Assembly: GCA_028288025.1 (NCBI GenBank)
Contig: JAQBOM010000038.1
Location: forward strand, 1-45,015
Reading direction: 5' to 3'
Source: Mucilaginibacter sp.
GTDB lineage: Bacteria; Bacteroidota; Bacteroidia; Sphingobacteriales; Sphingobacteriaceae
DNA length: 45,015 bases
Shown: positions 1 to 9,310 of the stretch, piece by piece
Position numbering within the stretch: position 1 is the stretch's first letter
How the letters are laid out: each line of letters starts with the position of its first letter
Notes under the pieces: generated by a model
Database searches by the model: none
What the model was told of the DNA's origin: nothing
Seen by the model: the letters and a program-made list of their open reading frames with translations, nothing else
Program-made: the position numbers and the translations under genes

Positions 1-2426
1 AGTATGCCATGGTTGATGAGGTGGAATCGGTGCTGATTGACGATGCACGTACACCATTAATTATATCTGGCCCTATACCACGCGGAGACGAGCTCGATTT
101 TTATGAGTTGAAACCACGCATTGAGCGTTTGGTTAACGCCCAAAAAGCTTATGTTAACACCGCGTTGAACGAAGCTAAAAAAGCTATAAACGAAGGTAAT
201 ATTGATGTTGACGGCGGCGGTTTAGCTTTATTGCGCGCCTTTAGAGGTTTGCCAAAGAGCAAGGCCCTTATTAAATTTTTGAGCGAAGGCGCCAACAGGT
301 CACTTTTGCAGAAGGTGGAAAACCACTATATGCAGGATCAGGGTAAGGATATGCCAAAGGTGGATTCTGAGCTGTTCTTTGTTATCGACGAAAAAAATAA
401 CCAGGTTGAGCTGGCCGAAAAAGGTATTGAACTGATCACCTCATCGGGCGAAGATCCTCACTTCTTTGTGATGCCTGACGTAGGTACCGAAATTGCTGAG
501 ATCGAAAAATCAACCCTGAGCACCGAAGAGAAGATTGCCCGCAAGGACGAGCTGATGCGCGATTTCTCTATCAAATCTGAACGTATACACTCGGTTAACC
601 AATTATTAAAAGCATATACCCTGTTTGAAAAGGATACAGAATACATCCTTGACGAAGGCAAAGTGAAAATTGTAGATGAGCAAACCGGTCGTGTATTGGA
701 TGGTCGTCGCTACTCTGATGGTTTACACCAGGCCATCGAAGCAAAAGAAAATGTTAAGGTTGAGGATGCTACACAAACATTTGCAACCATTACCCTGCAA
801 AACTACTTCCGTATGTACCACAAGCTTTGCGGTATGACGGGTACAGCGGTTACCGAAGCAGGTGAGTTTTGGGAAATATACAAACTGGATGTGGTAGAGA
901 TACCAACCAATACCCCTGCAAGCCGCGAGGATAGGCAGGATCTGGTATACCGTACCATCCGCGAAAAATATAATGCCGTTGCCGATGAAATAGTGAAACT
1001 TACACAGGCCGGTCGCCCGGTATTGGTGGGTACCACATCGGTTGAAATTTCGGAATTACTGAGCCGTATGCTTAAACTGCGCGGTATTAAACATAACGTA
1101 CTGAACGCCAAAATGCACCAGAAGGAAGCCGATATTGTGGCTGAGGCTGGGCAAACAGGCACGGTTACCATTGCTACCAACATGGCTGGTCGTGGTACGG
1201 ATATTAAATTGGGTGCAGGTGTACAGGCAGCAGGCGGTTTAGCCATTGTAGGTACAGAGCGCCACGAATCTCGCCGTGTTGACAGGCAGTTGCGCGGTCG
1301 TTCAGGTCGTCAGGGCGATCCGGGTTCGTCACAGTTCTTTGTATCGTTAGAGGATAACCTGATGCGTTTATTCGGGTCAGAGCGTATCTCAAACCTGATG
1401 GTACGTATGGGTATTGAGGAAGGCGAAGTAATTCAGCATTCCATGATCTCTAAATCAATTGAGCGTGCGCAGAAAAAGGTGGAGGAGAACAACTTCGGTA
1501 TCCGTAAGCGTTTGCTGGAGTATGATGATGTGATGAACTCACAACGTACCGTAATTTACACCAAGCGTAAAAATGCCCTTTTTGGCGAACGTTTAGATGT
1601 TGATTTGAGCAACACCATTTTTGATGTGGTTGAGGATATTGTTACCGAATATAAAGAGGCCAACAATTACGATGGTTTCACGCTGGAAATGATCCGTTTG
1701 TTCTCTGTTGATATTGAACTGGATATTGAAGAGTTTGGTTCGAAATCAATAGCGGCACTTACCGATAGAACCTTCCAGAGTGTAACCGATTTTTACAAAC
1801 GTAAATCCGAGGCTATTGCTGCACAGGCATTCCCGGTATTAAAGGATGTATTTGATACCCGTGGGCAGTATGTAGAAAATATTGTGGTACCGTTTAGCGA
1901 TGGTATACATGGCATACAGGTTTCTGTTCCGCTTAAAAAAGCAATTCAGAACCACGGACTGGAAGTATTTAAATCTTTCGAGAAGAACGTTACCCTGTAC
2001 CTGATTGATGATGCCTGGAAAGAGCACCTGCGCGAAATGGATGAGTTAAAACAATCTGTACAGAACGCGGTTTATGAGCAAAAGGATCCATTATTGGTTT
2101 ACAAGTTTGAAGCCTTTGAACTATTCAGGGGAATGCTGGCCAACGTAAATAAAGAGATCGTGAGCTTCCTGTTCAGGGGCGGCATCCCGGTTCAGCAGCA
2201 ACCCGAAGAGATCAGAGAAGCCAAACCCGAGCCAAAGCTTGATCTGCGTAAAATGAAAACCACCAAAGCCGAGATGGTAAGCGAAAGCGGCATCCCGATG
2301 GATGATTTTCGTGAGCAGCAAAAAGCTACACCGGTAAGGGTTGAGCAAAAGATAGGTCGTAATGACCCTTGCCCTTGCGGTAGCGGTAAAAAATATAAAA
2401 ACTGCCACGGCGTAGGGCAAAATTAA
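1..2426 (+). CDS. secA: Preprotein translocase ATPase SecA (5' end outside window)
   Basis: Motor ATPase that drives unfolded preproteins through SecYEG at the inner membrane. The reading frame is already open at the window edge (a Tyr-Ala codon pair precedes the first Met), so the N-terminal part with Walker A is missing. Visible are the DEAD-like Walker B (DEVESVLIDDA) at the very start, the MAGRGTDIK helicase motif about 395 residues in, and the C-terminal zinc-binding tail CPCGSGKKYKNCHG that contacts SecB or ribosomes. The stretch after the Walker B (residues about 25-115 here) is longer than in E. coli SecA, as is usual in Bacteroidota. About 807 residues are present of an expected 1,100 or so. 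The gene is followed by a palindromic repeat, not by a clear U-tract terminator. Confidence 0.97.
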   Translation, partial: YAMVDEVESVLIDDARTPLIISGPIPRGDELDFYELKPRIERLVNAQKAYVNTALNEAKKAINEGNIDVDGGGLALLRAFRGLPKSKALIKFLSEGANRSLLQKVENHYMQDQGKDMPKVDSELFFVIDEKNNQVELAEKGIELITSSGEDPHFFVMPDVGTEIAEIEKSTLSTEEKIARKDELMRDFSIKSERIHSVNQLLKAYTLFEKDTEYILDEGKVKIVDEQTGRVLDGRRYSDGLHQAIEAKENVKVEDATQTFATITLQNYFRMYHKLCGMTGTAVTEAGEFWEIYKLDVVEIPTNTPASREDRQDLVYRTIREKYNAVADEIVKLTQAGRPVLVGTTSVEISELLSRMLKLRGIKHNVLNAKMHQKEADIVAEAGQTGTVTIATNMAGRGTDIKLGAGVQAAGGLAIVGTERHESRRVDRQLRGRSGRQGDPGSSQFFVSLEDNLMRLFGSERISNLMVRMGIEEGEVIQHSMISKSIERAQKKVEENNFGIRKRLLEYDDVMNSQRTVIYTKRKNALFGERLDVDLSNTIFDVVEDIVTEYKEANNYDGFTLEMIRLFSVDIELDIEEFGSKSIAALTDRTFQSVTDFYKRKSEAIAAQAFPVLKDVFDTRGQYVENIVVPFSDGIHGIQVSVPLKKAIQNHGLEVFKSFEKNVTLYLIDDAWKEHLREMDELKQSVQNAVYEQKDPLLVYKFEAFELFRGMLANVNKEIVSFLFRGGIPVQQQPEEIREAKPEPKLDLRKMKTTKAEMVSESGIPMDDFREQQKATPVRVEQKIGRNDPCPCGSGKKYKNCHGVGQN

Positions 2427-2444
2427 CAAGAGAAATAATAACCA

Positions 2445-2526
2445 CGTCATTGCGAGGAACGAAGCAATCCCAAGCTATACAGAGCCGCTCTGCAAATTGG
2501 GGATTGCTTCGTTCCTCGCAATGACG
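2445..2526. repeat. Intergenic palindrome, family A (copy 1)
   Basis: Perfect 27-bp inverted arms (2445-2471 and 2500-2526) carrying the core TCATTGCGAGGAACGAAGC. The spacer holds a small nested palindrome AGAGC-C-GCTCT. It lies between secA and the SPOR gene. The same arms recur at 17577-17672. Chance open frames through it give the peptide WDCFVPRND, often mis-annotated as protein in this group. Confidence 0.93.
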
Positions 2527-2543
2527 GTTTGCAATATACAACC

Positions 2544-3014
2544 ATGAAAAAAGCAGCATTTGATCATAAAGCTTACACAAGCCTCATCAAATGCTGCATT
2601 TTTTTTGCATTGATAATTGCATCAACCCAAACCTTTGCCCAGCAAACCCGCGGCAAGGTTGAGGTAATAAAAGATCCATTGGTTGATACACTGATAGCCA
2701 GGCGATTTACCTTGAGTAAGGAAACGGTTGGTGTTATGCCAACCTCGTATTCTACCTATGGTTACCGGGTGCAGTTCTTCAGCGGATCTAACCGTAAGGA
2801 CGCCTACAACGCCCAGGCACGCATGCAAAGTGAATACCCGGAGCTACGTACCTACATCCTTTACAGCGAGCCCAATTTTAAGGTTCGTGCCGGCGATTTC
2901 AGGTCGCGTCTTGAAGCCGAAAAACTGACACAGGACCTCCGGTCTAAATTTCCGAGCCTGTTCATCATTTCAGAAAAAATTAATCCTCCCAAAACGGTTA
3001 CAGATAATGATTAA
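2544..3014 (+). CDS. Secreted SPOR-domain protein
   Basis: Small exported protein, probably peptidoglycan-associated in the periplasm. The ATG at 2544 is chosen over an upstream TTG because the latter lies at the edge of the palindromic repeat. Of 156 residues, about 15-36 form a hydrophobic signal segment ending in AQQ; the C-terminal half (YRVQFFSGSNRKDA to about residue 150) matches the SPOR fold, which in other bacteria binds denuded glycan strands at division sites. It overlaps the next gene by 8 bp, so the two are very likely co-transcribed and translationally coupled. A direct link to the M20 amidohydrolase is inferred only from this coupling. Confidence 0.82.
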   Translation: MKKAAFDHKAYTSLIKCCIFFALIIASTQTFAQQTRGKVEVIKDPLVDTLIARRFTLSKETVGVMPTSYSTYGYRVQFFSGSNRKDAYNAQARMQSEYPELRTYILYSEPNFKVRAGDFRSRLEAEKLTQDLRSKFPSLFIISEKINPPKTVTDND

Positions 3015-4191
3015 AGAGCAGATCCAGGAATTATCCAAAAAAATATTTGATGATGTGGTTGCCAATCGCCGCCACCTGCACGCCAATCCCGAATTGTCGT
3101 TCCATGAATTACAAACCTCGGCATTTGTTGCCAATAAGCTGGGAGAGCTTGGCATAACTTGGCATAACATGGCAAACACTGGCATAGTCGCGCTAATAAA
3201 AGGTGATAAACCGTCAGATAAGGTAATAGCCCTGCGTGCAGATATGGATGCCCTGCCCATTACTGAGGCCAATGATGTGCCTTATAAATCACAAAACGTA
3301 GGGGTAATGCATGCCTGCGGACATGATGCGCATACCTCGTCATTACTGGGTACTGCCCGGATACTAACAGAATTAAAAAGCCAGTTTGGGGGCACTATAA
3401 AGCTCATATTTCAGCCTGCCGAGGAAAAGCTACCCGGCGGCGCCAGCCTCATGATTGCCGAGGGCGTACTGGAAAATCCTAAACCGCAAGCTGTTTTAGG
3501 TCAGCATGTTATGCCTTTGATTGATGCTGGTAAGGTAGGTTTTCGTGCAGGAAAATACATGGCCTCTACCGATGAGATCTATGTTACCGTTAAAGGCAAA
3601 GGCGGCCACGGTGCTCAACCCCAGCAAAACGTTGATCCTGTGATCATTACGGCACATATATTAACAGCTTTGCAGCAAGTTGTTAGCCGCTTTGCCGATC
3701 CTAAAAGCCCATCGGTATTGTCGTTCGGTAAGGTGATTGCCAATGGCGCTACCAACGTGATCCCCAACGAGGTTTATATGGAAGGCACCTTCCGCACCAT
3801 GGACGAAAAATGGCGCGAGGAAGCCCACAAACGCATGAAAAAAATGGCCGAAGGTATTGCCGAAAGCATGGGCGGCAGCTGTGATTTTAATATCATGCGC
3901 GGCTATCCATTCCTGATCAACGAAGAGGTGCTAACTGCCTCGGCACGAGGCTATGCCGAAGATTACCTGGGTAAAGAGAATGTGCTCGACCTTGATATAT
4001 GGATGGCTGCCGAAGATTTTGCCTACTACTCACAAGCCGCCGACAGCTGTTTTTACCGCTTAGGAACCCGTAACGAAGCCCGTGGTATTACCTCATCGGT
4101 ACATACCCCAACCTTCGATGTAGAAGAAAGCGCATTTGGTATCAGTACCGGCTTGATGGCGTATCTGGCTATCAAGCAGTTAGGGAATTAG
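3007..4191 (+). CDS. M20 family metallo-amidohydrolase (N-acyl amino acid hydrolase type)
   Basis: Metal-dependent hydrolase that removes acyl groups from N-acyl amino acids or related amides (hippurate hydrolase / IAA-amino acid hydrolase subfamily of M20). The 394 residues show ADMDALPITE (about 78-87), the metal-binding HACGHDAH (Cys104, His106), QPAEE (Glu139-Glu140), and AAEDFAYY near the C-terminus. The lid dimerisation domain sits in the middle (about residues 185-295). No signal peptide is seen, so it is cytoplasmic. The start overlaps the stop of the SPOR gene. The substrate cannot be read from sequence. Confidence 0.92.
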   Translation: MIKEQIQELSKKIFDDVVANRRHLHANPELSFHELQTSAFVANKLGELGITWHNMANTGIVALIKGDKPSDKVIALRADMDALPITEANDVPYKSQNVGVMHACGHDAHTSSLLGTARILTELKSQFGGTIKLIFQPAEEKLPGGASLMIAEGVLENPKPQAVLGQHVMPLIDAGKVGFRAGKYMASTDEIYVTVKGKGGHGAQPQQNVDPVIITAHILTALQQVVSRFADPKSPSVLSFGKVIANGATNVIPNEVYMEGTFRTMDEKWREEAHKRMKKMAEGIAESMGGSCDFNIMRGYPFLINEEVLTASARGYAEDYLGKENVLDLDIWMAAEDFAYYSQAADSCFYRLGTRNEARGITSSVHTPTFDVEESAFGISTGLMAYLAIKQLGN

Positions 4192-4197
4192 TATGCA

Positions 4198-4275
4198 GTT
4201 CATTGGTTCATTAGTTCAAAGGTTCATTAGTAAAGCATGGCCCAATGAACCAGTGAACAAATAAACAAATGAACC
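4198..4275. repeat. Intergenic palindrome, family H (GGTTCATTAG units)
   Basis: Left arm 4198-4228 and right arm 4244-4275 are imperfect inverted copies built from iterated GGTTCATT / AATGAACC units. The right arm runs into the first in-frame ATG (4269) of the next gene, which is why the later ATG at 4281 is preferred there. Confidence 0.85.
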
Positions 4276-4280
4276 ACCTG

Positions 4281-5207
4281 ATGAAAAGATTTTTACTATT
4301 ACTCGCCTTTACAATTACAAGCAGCCTGGCCATAGCGCAGCAGATCCAGCGGTTTAATCCGGATACGATTAAAACCATTGTGATAGATTCGGCGATCAAT
4401 ATCCGGTCGCACAGGCTAAACGCGCAGGATTTTATTGATGCGGTAATGGCCGATACCAGCTTTTACAAGGCGTTCCAGAACATGAAAAACTTCGGTTTCA
4501 CAGCCGAGAACCGCATTTTTACTTACGATAAAAAGAACAAAGTCGATGGTAAGATCTACCGGAAGCTCCTACACAGTAACATAGCCGGCAAGCATAAAAC
4601 AGAGTTTTTAGCTAAACAAGATAGCGGCAGCGTTTACAAGAAGAATGGCAAATATCAGCTATACACGGTAGAAATGTTCGATTTTATATTCACGAATGCT
4701 TACAATTCTGATTTTACAAAGGGCGCTGCACTGCCGGGCCAGGGCGGTAAAAACGAATCATATAAGGACAAACTTAAGACATTGATTTTTACACCCGGCC
4801 GTAAAGTAAAAGGCATTCCGTTCATCAGTAGTAAAACTGAAATATTTTCGCCTGATATGCAGGAATATTACCGTTATGAATTTGCCCGCGGTAAATACCT
4901 GGATACCATACCCGTATATCGTTTTAAGGTAATTACCAAACCCAGCACATCTGACGGCGATACTATGATCAAGGAAATGACCACCATTTTTGATGAGCGT
5001 ACCTTCCAGATCCTTGGCCGCTACATCGATATGAAATTCAGCAATATGTTTGTTGATTTTAATGTACAGATGGATATCGAACTCAATAATTTTCAAGGAC
5101 AATTATTACCTGTAAAAATTACCTATCAGGGTAACTGGGATATCCCCTTCCATAAAGAGGAACGCGCCAGCTTTTTAATTGTGCAAAAGGATTATAAAAA
5201 GGAGTAA
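4281..5207 (+). CDS. Secreted protein of unknown function
   Basis: Not recognised as any characterised family. The ATG at 4281 gives 308 residues with a clear signal peptide (MKRFLLLLAFTITSSLAIAQ) and mature start near QQIQRF; an ATG 12 bp upstream lies inside the palindromic repeat. The mature protein is rich in Lys, Asp, Phe and Tyr, has no obvious membrane span, and ends in alternating hydrophobic segments that suggest beta structure. The style fits periplasmic or outer-membrane-associated proteins of Bacteroidota. It is separated from the M20 gene by the repeat and from the T9SS cargo by about 280 bp. Confidence 0.8.
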   Translation: MKRFLLLLAFTITSSLAIAQQIQRFNPDTIKTIVIDSAINIRSHRLNAQDFIDAVMADTSFYKAFQNMKNFGFTAENRIFTYDKKNKVDGKIYRKLLHSNIAGKHKTEFLAKQDSGSVYKKNGKYQLYTVEMFDFIFTNAYNSDFTKGAALPGQGGKNESYKDKLKTLIFTPGRKVKGIPFISSKTEIFSPDMQEYYRYEFARGKYLDTIPVYRFKVITKPSTSDGDTMIKEMTTIFDERTFQILGRYIDMKFSNMFVDFNVQMDIELNNFQGQLLPVKITYQGNWDIPFHKEERASFLIVQKDYKKE

Positions 5208-5213
5208 GCTTTG

Positions 5214-5294
5214 CCGTCGAATTAATGTCGAACAGCAAATTTTGTATATTAAATAATGAAGTAATTCGATATTCAGTATTTAAAATTCGATGTT
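5214..5294. repeat. Degenerate copy of palindrome family I
   Basis: The stretch GTCGAACAGCAAATTTTG ... AATAATGAAG ... AAAATTCGATGTT can be aligned by eye, with gaps and substitutions, to the better-preserved element at 29823-29897. It looks like a decayed copy. The rest of the 5208-5486 gap is AT-rich leader DNA. Confidence 0.6.
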
Positions 5295-5446
5295 ATATAA
5301 ATAAGCGACTTTCATTTTATTATGCCCGTTTTCTTATAAATTAACTTTATGCAGCTATTTGTTTGTGGAATGTAACAGCATGTCTTTTATTTAAATATAA
5401 AAGCCCGATACTGTGTAATTTATACACGTTCATTCATAAAAAAATA

Positions 5447-5454
5447 TACTTTTG
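5447..5454 (+). promoter_or_regulatory. Candidate -7 promoter box for the T9SS cargo gene
   Basis: TACTTTTG matches the Bacteroidota TAnnTTTG consensus, 32 bp before the start codon. No convincing TTTG -33 element at the right spacing was found, so this rests on the -7 box alone. Confidence 0.4.
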
Positions 5455-5486
5455 ATGGATAACGTTTTAACCGTTAACCTAATTAA

Positions 5487-7469
5487 ATGCGGCTGCATAT
5501 TCTTAAACTATTTTTATTGGTGGTTTTTGCCTTGGCTTGTACCTTTGTTAAGGCTCAAATCAAGGTTCATAGCTCAAGTCCGGTTTGTACGGGGGCTTTA
5601 GGCGATCCGGTAGTGAGCGAGACTTTTAGTGCGGGAGCAGCGAACCCGGGCCCCCCAAATGGTGAAACGGATATGCTGTATGTAACTACATGCCCGGAAG
5701 ACGGCCAATATACACTTGTAAATAACGTGAATTTAGGTAGCAGCAATTGTGGCGTTGGTGGCGCATGGCAATTAGTTCCGCATGATCATACAGGCGATGT
5801 AAATGGTTATATGATGTTAATAAATGCATCCTATACGCCCAGCGTTTTCTTTACAAAAATTACCGAACCTAATAAATTGTGTGGCAACACCATTTATGAG
5901 TTTTCGGCCTATGTATTAAATCTTATACATGATAATGGCGGCATACGGCCAAATCTTAAGTTTACTATTGAAGCACTTGATGGAACGCAATTAGTAGAGC
6001 CGCTTATTACGGGGGATATACCACCCTCAGCCAACGCTGATGATTGGGTTAGGGAAAGTTTAACTTTTGAAACCCGTGCAAATGACAATCAGGTGGTTTT
6101 AAAAATCACAAACCAAGCCCCGGGTGGTGGTGGTAATGATCTGCTGCTTGATGATATAAATTTCAGGGCCTGCGGCCCTATTATAAAAAGAGGGTTCACA
6201 ACTATTGATGATAATCAGCCTAAAAACCAATGCGTAGGAGAAACTAAAACTTATACATTAAAACAAGAAGTAGGGCCGGGTTATGCTGATCCGCAAACGC
6301 GTTGGCAGCTAAATATTGATGGGAACGGATGGGCAGACATACCTAACGCAACAGACCCCAGTTACACTTTCCCAATCAGCAGCAACAGCGTGAAAACTTA
6401 TCAATACAGGCTGGCAGCTGCCGAGGGTGATAACATAAATTCGGCAACCTGCAGGGTTTTTTCGGATCCTCTTTCCATAACCGTTAATGATCTGCCTGTG
6501 GTGCCAGCTATTCCCCTATCTTCGGTTTGTGAAGGTGAACCGCAAACTATTACTGCCTCGGGAGGAGTTAGTTATGAATGGACAGGGCCCGGAATAACAG
6601 ATGCAAATGAGAATCAGAACCCACTTATTTTTGCCGCTGCAACAATTGCCGATGCGGGTGCTTATCAGGTTACCGTAACATCGGCGGGGGGATGTACAGT
6701 TTCTACCACTACAACGCTGGCCGTTAATGCCAAACCAGTGATCACCGGCGATTTTAATCCGCCGCCAATTTGCAAGGGGGCATCTATAACGCTAAATGTC
6801 TATGCGCCTGGCAATGTTACCTATAGTTGGACACCTATTGCCGGTTTATCCGATGCCACAGCACCTAATCCCGTGGCCACACCATCTGATACCACGGTAT
6901 ACACAGTTAAGGTGAGCAGCAACGCCGAATGCTCCGATATCAAAACGGTAACCGTAAATGTGCTGCCTCCACCCACCGTAGATGCCGGTGGAAACAAGAA
7001 GATTTTTGAGGGGCAATCAGTAACGCTGGGCGCGACCGCCAAAAATGCCGATGTGTACTCATGGTCGCCGGTGGATTACCTGAGCGACCCGACCGCGCTT
7101 AACCCGGTTGCTACCCCGTCTAATGATATTACTTACACTTTAACAGCAAAGTCGGGTTACAATTGTGGCATTGCCACCAGCAGTGTGTTTGTGCGGGTTT
7201 ATAAAAAGATAATTATTCCCAATACATTTTCGCCCAATGGCGATGGCGTGAATGATAGCTGGGAAATAGAAGCCCTGGAAACCTATCCCGAAAGTTCGCT
7301 TATAGTATTTAACCGTTATGGGCAGCAGGTTTTTAAAAGCACCGGCTACAGCAAACCCTGGAAAGGTATTTATAATGGCAAGCCACTCCCCGGAGGTACC
7401 TACTATTACATTATCGATGTTAAAAATGGTACGCCTAAGTTAACGGGCTGGGTAGTTATTGTTAATTAG
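5487..7469 (+). CDS. T9SS type B cargo protein with Ig/PKD-like repeats and CHU_C sorting domain
   Basis: Large exported surface protein of 660 residues. A signal peptide (about 1-23, ending KAQ) is followed by a Cys-containing N-terminal domain (about 30-235) resembling lectin-like sandwich domains. Next come three or so Ig/PKD-like units (about 240-570), two of which repeat the phrase YSWTP.AGLSDATAPNPVATPS in slightly altered form. Residues 575-660 form the CHU_C gliding-motility-associated C-terminal domain (NTFSPNGDGVND, FNRYGQQVF, PGGTYYYIID), the type B signal for export by the type IX secretion system. It probably ends up on the cell surface or in the medium, in adhesion or gliding. 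It is a single gene; the T9SS machinery is not in this window. Confidence 0.93.
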   Translation: MRLHILKLFLLVVFALACTFVKAQIKVHSSSPVCTGALGDPVVSETFSAGAANPGPPNGETDMLYVTTCPEDGQYTLVNNVNLGSSNCGVGGAWQLVPHDHTGDVNGYMMLINASYTPSVFFTKITEPNKLCGNTIYEFSAYVLNLIHDNGGIRPNLKFTIEALDGTQLVEPLITGDIPPSANADDWVRESLTFETRANDNQVVLKITNQAPGGGGNDLLLDDINFRACGPIIKRGFTTIDDNQPKNQCVGETKTYTLKQEVGPGYADPQTRWQLNIDGNGWADIPNATDPSYTFPISSNSVKTYQYRLAAAEGDNINSATCRVFSDPLSITVNDLPVVPAIPLSSVCEGEPQTITASGGVSYEWTGPGITDANENQNPLIFAAATIADAGAYQVTVTSAGGCTVSTTTTLAVNAKPVITGDFNPPPICKGASITLNVYAPGNVTYSWTPIAGLSDATAPNPVATPSDTTVYTVKVSSNAECSDIKTVTVNVLPPPTVDAGGNKKIFEGQSVTLGATAKNADVYSWSPVDYLSDPTALNPVATPSNDITYTLTAKSGYNCGIATSSVFVRVYKKIIIPNTFSPNGDGVNDSWEIEALETYPESSLIVFNRYGQQVFKSTGYSKPWKGIYNGKPLPGGTYYYIIDVKNGTPKLTGWVVIVN

Positions 7470-7497
7470 ATTGGGGGACAGACGATTAAATTTCTAT

Positions 7498-7636
7498 AAA
7501 AAGTTTGTCATTTCGATAGAGCCTGGGTGGGGGAAAGCGTGGCGCGAAAGAGAAATCTTCAGCGATATGCAAAGTTCGCATACAGAGCGGTATAAGATTT
7601 CTCACTCGTTCCTCGTATTGAAATGACAAACTTTTT
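7498..7636. repeat. Intergenic palindrome, family C
   Basis: Outer perfect 17-bp arms (7498-7514, 7620-7636; core AAGTTTGTCATTTC) enclose an inner 10-bp pair GAGAAATCTT (7550-7559) / AAGATTTCTC (7594-7603). The loop holds GATATGCAAAG, related to the spacer motif seen in families B and E. It lies between two convergent genes and could fold in transcripts from either side. Confidence 0.88.
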
Positions 7637-7690
7637 ATTTCTTAAAACATTTAAAAAGAAAGGTCTGAATCATTGGCTTCATCTTTCCTC

Positions 7691-8212
7691 CTAAAAAGCT
7701 ATAAACTTATCTATCTGCTCATTAGTGAATTTCATGGTATCGGCATTTATGAGTTGGCCATTATCATCAAACTCTTTATGGATGGATGCAATGTGCAGTT
7801 TTAGTGGCATCACATTAAGGTGTACATAATGGCAAACGCCGGTGAAATGATCAATCCCCCGGATGTTGCCGTATTTACCGGATGATACGCCCACCAGCGC
7901 GGCTTTCTTTTCGTAAAAACTTTCGGGAAAGGCGCAGGCATCTACAAAAACTTTTAGTACGCCGGGGTAGCTGCCATTATATTCGGGGATGATAAATAAA
8001 AATTTATCGGTTTGGGTAATGATGTCCTGTATCACTTCAAACTCGGGGCTCCTGCTGCCGTATAGATCGCTTTGCAGTAAGTTAGGGGGCAATTGCTCCA
8101 ATGATAACAAACCGGCTTCGGCTCCCTTAGCCCGCAATTGTTCCTGGTAATATTTAGCCAGTTTAAGTGTTGAGCTTCCGGGCCGGTTGGTTGACGATAT
8201 GATAGTTATCAT
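7691..8212 (-). CDS. NADPH-dependent FMN reductase family protein
   Basis: Flavodoxin-like oxidoreductase of 173 residues, probably a cytoplasmic NAD(P)H:flavin or quinone/azo reductase. The N-terminal phosphate loop SSTNRPGSST (about 6-15) and the PEYNGSYPGVLKVFVDA segment (about 95-111) are typical of the SsuE/ChrR/YieF group. It is a single gene; the start codon directly abuts a palindromic repeat on its upstream side, so the promoter must lie within or beyond that repeat. Substrate unknown. Confidence 0.88.
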   Translation of the reverse strand: MITIISSTNRPGSSTLKLAKYYQEQLRAKGAEAGLLSLEQLPPNLLQSDLYGSRSPEFEVIQDIITQTDKFLFIIPEYNGSYPGVLKVFVDACAFPESFYEKKAALVGVSSGKYGNIRGIDHFTGVCHYVHLNVMPLKLHIASIHKEFDDNGQLINADTMKFTNEQIDKFIAF

Positions 8213-8213
8213 T

Positions 8214-8350
8214 AATTAGTGAATTAGCGAGTTGTGAATTAGTGATTGTGCGTTGCGAAATAAAGAAAAATCATGTGAATCCCTAAATCCTATAAATCAA
8301 GGTTCAGACAAAATCACTAATTCCTTAAATCGCTAATTCACTAACTAATT
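8214..8350. repeat. Intergenic palindrome, family G (AATTAGTGAATTAG units)
   Basis: Left arm 8214-8247 and right arm about 8311-8350 are imperfect inverted copies of an AATTAGTGAATTAGCGA-type unit, with about 63 bp between them. It fills most of the gap between the divergent flavin reductase and parA genes. Confidence 0.87.
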
Positions 8351-8503
8351 AAATTATGTTTGTAAAATGGTTAAACCTGTGGATTTCCTAATTGTTTAAA
8401 TCCGTATCTTTAGCACCAAATAAAAACTTTACGAAAGTAGAAATTTCTGAATCTATTTTTCGTTGTTATAAATCATTGTAATATCAAATATTGAACATAT
8501 AGA

Positions 8504-9307
8504 ATGAGTAAAATTATTGCTTTAGCCAACCAGAAAGGTGGCGTAGGAAAAACTACATCATCTATAAATCTGGCTGCAAGTTTAGCCGTGTTAGATTTTA
8601 AAACTTTGTTGGTTGATGCCGATCCTCAGGCTAATTCAACATCCGGAATAGGTTTCGATCCCCGTAATATTAAAAATAGTATTTATGAGTGTATCATAAA
8701 CCAGGTTGATCCGCATGAAGCTATCCAGAAAACGGAGACCCCTAATCTTGATCTGCTGCCTGCCCATATTGACCTGGTAGGTGCCGAGATAGAAATGATA
8801 AACCTTAGCGGCCGCGAATACAAAATGAAACAGGTATTTGAGGCCATACGCGATGAGTATGATTTTATTATTATTGACTGCTCGCCATCATTAGGTTTAA
8901 TAACTATTAACGCCTTAACCGCTGCCGACTCGGTAATTATCCCTGTGCAGTGCGAATACTTCGCGTTGGAGGGTTTGGGTAAATTGCTTAACACTATAAA
9001 AATTGTACAATCGCGCCTTAACCCGCAGCTGGAAATAGAAGGTATATTATTAACAATGTACGATGTGCGCCTGCGCCTCAGTAACCAGGTTGTTGACGAG
9101 GTACGCACGCATTTTGAGGATATGGTGTTTGATACCATTATACAGCGTAACACCCGTTTAAGCGAGGCGCCAAGCTTTGGTGTATCGGTAATTATGCACG
9201 ATGCAACCTGTAAAGGCGCAATAAATTATTTAAATCTGGCCCGCGAAATCATCCAAAAAAATGGCCTTGTTAAAGGCGAAGAGAAAGCAGCAACAGCAAT
9301 AGTATAG
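8504..9307 (+). CDS. parA: Chromosome partitioning ATPase ParA (Soj)
   Basis: Deviant Walker A ATPase that works with ParB to segregate origin regions over the nucleoid. The 267 residues contain the P-loop KGGVGKTT (11-18), the DADPQANSTSG Walker A' region (about 40-50) and the DFIIIDCSPSLG Walker B (about 121-132). Length and motifs match chromosomal ParA/Soj. It is followed 3 bp later by parB, so the two are one operon. No parS-like site (consensus TGTTTCACGTGAAACA) was seen nearby. Confidence 0.97.
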   Translation: MSKIIALANQKGGVGKTTSSINLAASLAVLDFKTLLVDADPQANSTSGIGFDPRNIKNSIYECIINQVDPHEAIQKTETPNLDLLPAHIDLVGAEIEMINLSGREYKMKQVFEAIRDEYDFIIIDCSPSLGLITINALTAADSVIIPVQCEYFALEGLGKLLNTIKIVQSRLNPQLEIEGILLTMYDVRLRLSNQVVDEVRTHFEDMVFDTIIQRNTRLSEAPSFGVSVIMHDATCKGAINYLNLAREIIQKNGLVKGEEKAATAIV

Positions 9308-9310
9308 CGC

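Noticed and set aside
803..1246. 147-codon open frame on the minus strand inside secA
   Set aside because: It is antisense to conserved SecA helicase motifs and has no recognisable domain, signal or promoter; an ordinary shadow frame.
8388..8412. parA promoter (TTG ... TATCTTTA)
   Set aside because: The -7 box has a mismatch at the last base and the spacing to the nearest TTG is about 10 bp, too short for the consensus.
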